Virus record (IMG/VR): IMGVR_UViG_3300048837_001683
Location: 1-40,903 of that record
DNA: 40,903 nucleotides
Strand: one strand, 5' to 3'
Source: a virus
A program made the position numbers and the translations under genes. Positions 38,171-40,903 of the stretch are shown in pieces. Within the stretch, counting starts at the first letter, position 1; each line of letters opens with the position of its first letter. The notes beneath the pieces were generated by a model. The model searched no databases. It was not told where the DNA came from and saw nothing but the letters and a program-made list of their open reading frames with translations.

Positions 38171-38438
38171 GGTTCGTCGTCCCGCCCGCCAGGAAGGCCT
38201 CGAGGTCATCGCGTCGCACGCGCCACGCGCGCCCAATCTGCGACGCACGCAGCGACCCGCGTTCGACGTGCTTGCGGATCGTCCTCGGGTGCAGCTTCGC
38301 GAGCGCGGCCGCCTCGGCGATCGAGAGCATCGCGGCCGGCTCTGCATCGCGCGTGTTCTCCAGCTCGGTGCGCACGGCCTCGCGGACGAGCTCGCGGAGC
38401 TCCTCGGCGGTGAGGGTGACCAGAAGCCTCTCAGACAT
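38160..38438 (-). CDS. Excisionase-like helix-turn-helix protein (92 aa)
   Basis: Residues 38-85 are a MerR/Xis-type domain: MLSIAEAAALAKLHPRTIRKHVERGSLRASQIGRAWRVRRDDLEAFLAGG. Small proteins with this domain next to int act as excisionases/recombination directionality factors. An acidic helix (TAEELRELVREAVRTELEN) precedes it. It overlaps int by 11 bases, so both are made together, as xis-int of lambda. Confidence 0.7.
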   Translation of the reverse strand: MSERLLVTLTAEELRELVREAVRTELENTRDAEPAAMLSIAEAAALAKLHPRTIRKHVERGSLRASQIGRAWRVRRDDLEAFLAGGTTNHAA

Positions 38439-39006
38439 GGCCGACGCAGTCTCCGCAGAGCCAGCGACCGCCCACCTCGACAAGCTCGACGAGCGCGCCG
38501 TCCGTGCCGCACTCGTCGCATGGGCCGTCCTCGTCGCCGGGGTCGAACCCTTCGAGCATCCGCCCCTCGGTCCATCCTGCCGCGCGCGCTTCGTCCGCGC
38601 ATCGGCCACCGATGTACGTGATGGTGCCGTGGTGGAGCGTGACCTCGAGCGCGAACCGTCCGAGCGTCTCGTGCCAAGGTCCGCAGACTCGCTCGATATC
38701 AGCGGCGAACGCCCGCGCGAGCGCCTCGGTTCTCTCTTTGAGAGTCTTGAGATCGTCGATGTAGGCCGTTTCAAGGTCGCCACCGGCCATCCGACTGATG
38801 GCATCTTCGGCGAGGTCGGGAGCGATCGATGCGAGGTCGACGCGATACGCGGCGTGCACCTCGAACGTCCCGGTCCCGCCCCACTCGTCGACGGCCTCGG
38901 TGATCGCTGCACGCATCGCGGCGTCCAGCGTCGGAGCATGGACGTAGTTCTCTTCGTCGCTCGTCCAGAGCCAACCGTCTTGCTTCGGCTTCATCATGTT
39001 CTCCAT
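38431..39006 (-). CDS. Hypothetical protein with C-terminal zinc-finger-like motif (191 aa)
   Basis: ATG at 39006 overlaps the previous stop by one base (TGATG). The C-terminal part has CDECGTDGALVELVEVGGRWLCGDC, a CxxC...CxxC zinc ribbon. The N-terminal 130 residues are acidic and helical (DAAMRAAITEAVDEWGG) and contain a calcium-free mixed domain with GTITYIGG. No family assigned. Member of the leftward operon that ends with int. Confidence 0.6.
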   Translation of the reverse strand: MENMMKPKQDGWLWTSDEENYVHAPTLDAAMRAAITEAVDEWGGTGTFEVHAAYRVDLASIAPDLAEDAISRMAGGDLETAYIDDLKTLKERTEALARAFAADIERVCGPWHETLGRFALEVTLHHGTITYIGGRCADEARAAGWTEGRMLEGFDPGDEDGPCDECGTDGALVELVEVGGRWLCGDCVGHV

Positions 39007-39323
39007 CAGAGCGCCCCCTTCCGTCGTCGCGAGACGCCGCGGTCGATCTCGACGCGGCCGTCCGGCCGTCGGTACGCGGCCGCCTTCGGGCACGTGGCGA
39101 AGTGGCTCGTCCAGAGCCGCTCGGAACGGAGCGCGGTCGGAACGATCTCCGCCTCGACCTGCGAAGCGTCGTCCTGCCGGCGGCGAAGGCGCACGTTCCC
39201 GTCCTGTCGTCCCGCGCGCACGACGTCGATCGGGTTCGCCTTCCCGGAGGGCATGCGCGCCCAGTAGATCCGAGCTCCGCACGACTTGCAGACGTGCGTG
39301 AGCAGCTTCGGGAGGTCACCCAC
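39006..39323 (-). CDS. Small zinc-ribbon protein (105 aa)
   Basis: N-terminal CKSCGARIYWARMPSGKANPIDV is a common motif of small phage zinc-ribbon proteins (C-x2-C followed by a G-K-x-x-P-I-D segment), with a later CPKA and His that may complete the site. Function unknown. Its ATG at 39323 overlaps the preceding stop. Confidence 0.6.
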   Translation of the reverse strand: MGDLPKLLTHVCKSCGARIYWARMPSGKANPIDVVRAGRQDGNVRLRRRQDDASQVEAEIVPTALRSERLWTSHFATCPKAAAYRRPDGRVEIDRGVSRRRKGAL

Positions 39324-40584
39324 GGGAGGCGCCCTCGACGACGATCACCGGGCCGCGCGGCGAGTCGACCGTGACCACCTGGTAGCCCACCGCGCGCAGC
39401 ACCGCGGCCGCGCCGACGCCGGGCGGAGGGGTGAACGCTTCGGCGAAAGCCTCGACGAGGGTGGGCTTCGCTTCGCTGGATCCCGACTCCCGCTCCGCGA
39501 TCTCGCGCTGCAGGACCTTGATGCGCTCTCCACGCTCGGCGAGCGACGTGCGCAGGTCGTCGCGCTCGCGCTTGAGCTCGCGCAGTTCGCGCATCGCCTC
39601 GCTCGCACGGAAGGCCTTGTGCCCCGCTTGGTCCGTGATGTCGCGGCACTTCATTTCGACGGCCTGATCGAGCGGCCGGTCCTTCGTCCACGCGTCGCCG
39701 ACGACGCGCTTCGTCCGCTCGATCACATCGCGAAGGCGCGAGAGCTGGCGGGAACGGTGGCCGAGGAGCCAACGGGTGCTCACCCAGCCGCACCCCTTCT
39801 CGTCGACGACGAGCTCGTCGTTCGCCTCCGCGGCCGCGCGCTCGTGCTCGTCGAGCTCGTCTCTCGATGCCCACCGATCCGCGTCTACCATGGCGGTGGC
39901 TCCGACGTAGATCGCGGGTGTGGGGCTCGGGGTCGGCTCGGGGCTCGGCTCCTCGCGCTCAGTCGTCGCGGCCTCGACAGCCCGATCGAGCGCGGTCGAA
40001 ACGTCCTCGAGCGCCTTCCTCCGCTCGCGCATCGCCCGCATCCGTTCCTTCGCCGCTTGGTTCTGCGCGGGCGACGTGCGGTGCTCCTCGCAGTAGAGGC
40101 CGCGCGGGCCCGTGGGGGTGAACCACGCGTCGCAGCCGGCGCGTGCACACTTCTTCGCTGCGCGCTTCGGCGCGGGGGTCTCGGTCGCGGGCATCGGGTC
40201 CTCCGTCGTAGTTGGGTGCTCGTCTCTCCGAGCCGTCACGCCGTCGTCAGATCCGGCGTTCGATCCCAGCGCATTGCCCGTTTGCGGGGTCGGCATTCCG
40301 CTGGCCATGTCACTCCCCCGCGAGCTCGCGACGGGCCTCGTCACGGGCTCGCGGGGAGGTGCGAGCGCGCCGACCTCGACGAGCGAGTACTCGACGCCGG
40401 GCGCGTCCTCGCCGCGCGCGTGAGCAGCGCCGACGGGGCACTCGTGGCAGTGGACGCGATCGACGCGCGCGCCCGAGCCGACGCTGCGTCGGCTGGCGAC
40501 GGGTCGTGGGTAGCGCTGCGCGCACGCCGAGGGCGTGATGCGCGCGCCGTAGGGCTGGCAGACGAAGAGTCGGAGCGACGTCAT
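39316..40584 (-). CDS. Two-zinc-motif coiled-coil protein with possible internal start (422 aa)
   Basis: The N-terminal 60 residues have LFVCQPYGARITPSACAQRY and CHECPVGAAHARGE, a Cys-rich unit typical of small phage proteins. After a Pro/Thr linker, a second unit (CARAGCDAWFTPTGPRGLYCEEH) begins with MPATETP at 40194, preceded by GGAGG six bases upstream. The remainder is a coiled coil (ELRELKRERDDLRTSLAER). So the gene may produce the full fusion and a 292-residue shorter form, or two genes may have fused. Function unknown. ATG at 40584 in an ATGA overlap. Confidence 0.6.
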   Translation of the reverse strand: MTSLRLFVCQPYGARITPSACAQRYPRPVASRRSVGSGARVDRVHCHECPVGAAHARGEDAPGVEYSLVEVGALAPPREPVTRPVASSRGSDMASGMPTPQTGNALGSNAGSDDGVTARRDEHPTTTEDPMPATETPAPKRAAKKCARAGCDAWFTPTGPRGLYCEEHRTSPAQNQAAKERMRAMRERRKALEDVSTALDRAVEAATTEREEPSPEPTPSPTPAIYVGATAMVDADRWASRDELDEHERAAAEANDELVVDEKGCGWVSTRWLLGHRSRQLSRLRDVIERTKRVVGDAWTKDRPLDQAVEMKCRDITDQAGHKAFRASEAMRELRELKRERDDLRTSLAERGERIKVLQREIAERESGSSEAKPTLVEAFAEAFTPPPGVGAAAVLRAVGYQVVTVDSPRGPVIVVEGASRG

Positions 40585-40793
40585 CTCGAGGCCTCGTGGT
40601 CGGCCTGCACGCGGAGCGCGCTGGCGCAGTCCTCGAGCAGGACCGCGACTCGGTGCATCGCGGCGGGCGTCTCCGCGACTGGGTTGCCGAAGACATCGCG
40701 AGCTCGGAACGTGACGCGCGCGTCTCCGGTGCGGTCGCGATGGAAGAAGAGCACGACCTCGAGGCCGAGGTCCTCGCGCGGCTCGCGCATCAT
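40581..40793 (-). CDS. Small hypothetical protein (70 aa)
   Basis: Starts MMREPREDLGLEVVLFFHRD at 40793 (or the adjacent ATG at 40790) and overlaps the stop of the partial gene before it. Beta-like first half and a helix at the end (HRVAVLLEDCASALRVQ). No family recognised. Confidence 0.5.
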   Translation of the reverse strand: MMREPREDLGLEVVLFFHRDRTGDARVTFRARDVFGNPVAETPAAMHRVAVLLEDCASALRVQADHEASR

Positions 40794-40903
40794 CGCGACC
40801 TCACGATCGCGAAGCCGAGCGCCCGGAGGCGCTTGGACAGCTCTGCGAAGCGAGCGCGCGGGTCGGGGACGTCACGGTCGATCCCACCGACGCCGTGAAG
40901 CTC
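40790..40903 (-). CDS. C-terminal part of a hypothetical protein, runs off the window
   Basis: The 37 visible codons (ending RLRALGFAIVRSR) have strong G/C third positions and no internal start, so the gene begins beyond the right end. It could be the continuation of the gene starting at 79 if one or two bases or more are missing between the window ends. Confidence 0.5.
   Translation of the reverse strand, partial: ELHGVGGIDRDVPDPRARFAELSKRLRALGFAIVRSR

Overview
The window reads as essentially the whole genome of one temperate, contractile-tailed bacteriophage. GC content is very high by eye and G or C dominates third codon positions. GTG starts and 4-base GTGA/ATGA stop-start overlaps are the rule. 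Together with an attachment core that matches the 3' end of a tRNA-Asp and lies inside the integrase gene, as described for Myxococcus phage Mx8, this suggests a host among the Myxococcota. The host is an inference; no host gene is visible.

Layout. (1) 1-2628, minus strand: start of a leftward operon of small genes without recognised function, driven by a repressor-controlled promoter at 2635-2663. (2) 2764-4587, plus strand: a lipoprotein and small accessory genes, ending in an ImmA-like metalloprotease. (3) 4573-5319: divergent repressor and Cro-like genes with their operators. (4) 5316-10984: rightward early genes, including a CII/CP76-like regulator, a deoxyribosyltransferase-like protein, a replication protein carrying a 12-bp iteron array, and a RuvC-like nuclease. 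(5) 11013-14262: ParB-like protein, DNA methyltransferase and a zinc-finger-repeat protein. (6) 14344-32870: terminase, head, tail and baseplate genes in nearly the order of phage Mu (portal gp29, protease/scaffold I/Z, capsid T, gp35, gp36, G, gp38, L, M, gp41, tape measure, N, P, gp45-gp48). (7) 32870-36156: lysis region with a holin candidate, membrane and lipoproteins, and an amidase endolysin. (8) 36123-40903, minus strand: integrase with internal attP, excisionase-like gene and small zinc-binding proteins.

If the two window ends are near each other on a circle, the minus-strand genes of (8) continue those of (1), so integrase and excisionase would be transcribed from the leftward repressor-controlled promoter as in lambda. 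Both sides of attP are phage genes, so the sequence represents the non-integrated form. The exact end-to-end join does not keep an open frame, so a few bases or more are missing between the ends.

The phage is a hybrid: a Mu-type virion module, but no Mu transposase and a lambda-like chassis with tyrosine integrase, repressor/Cro/ImmA switch and iteron origin. The most unusual regulatory signals are (a) three or four early promoters in which the -35/N17/-10 geometry places the start codon at the predicted +1, implying leaderless mRNAs, with the repressor palindrome filling the spacer; and (b) five late units whose first gene lacks a Shine-Dalgarno sequence and is preceded by one of two hairpin families ending 22-24 bases before the start codon. 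No CRISPR array, rRNA, complete tRNA, insertion sequence or transposase was found.
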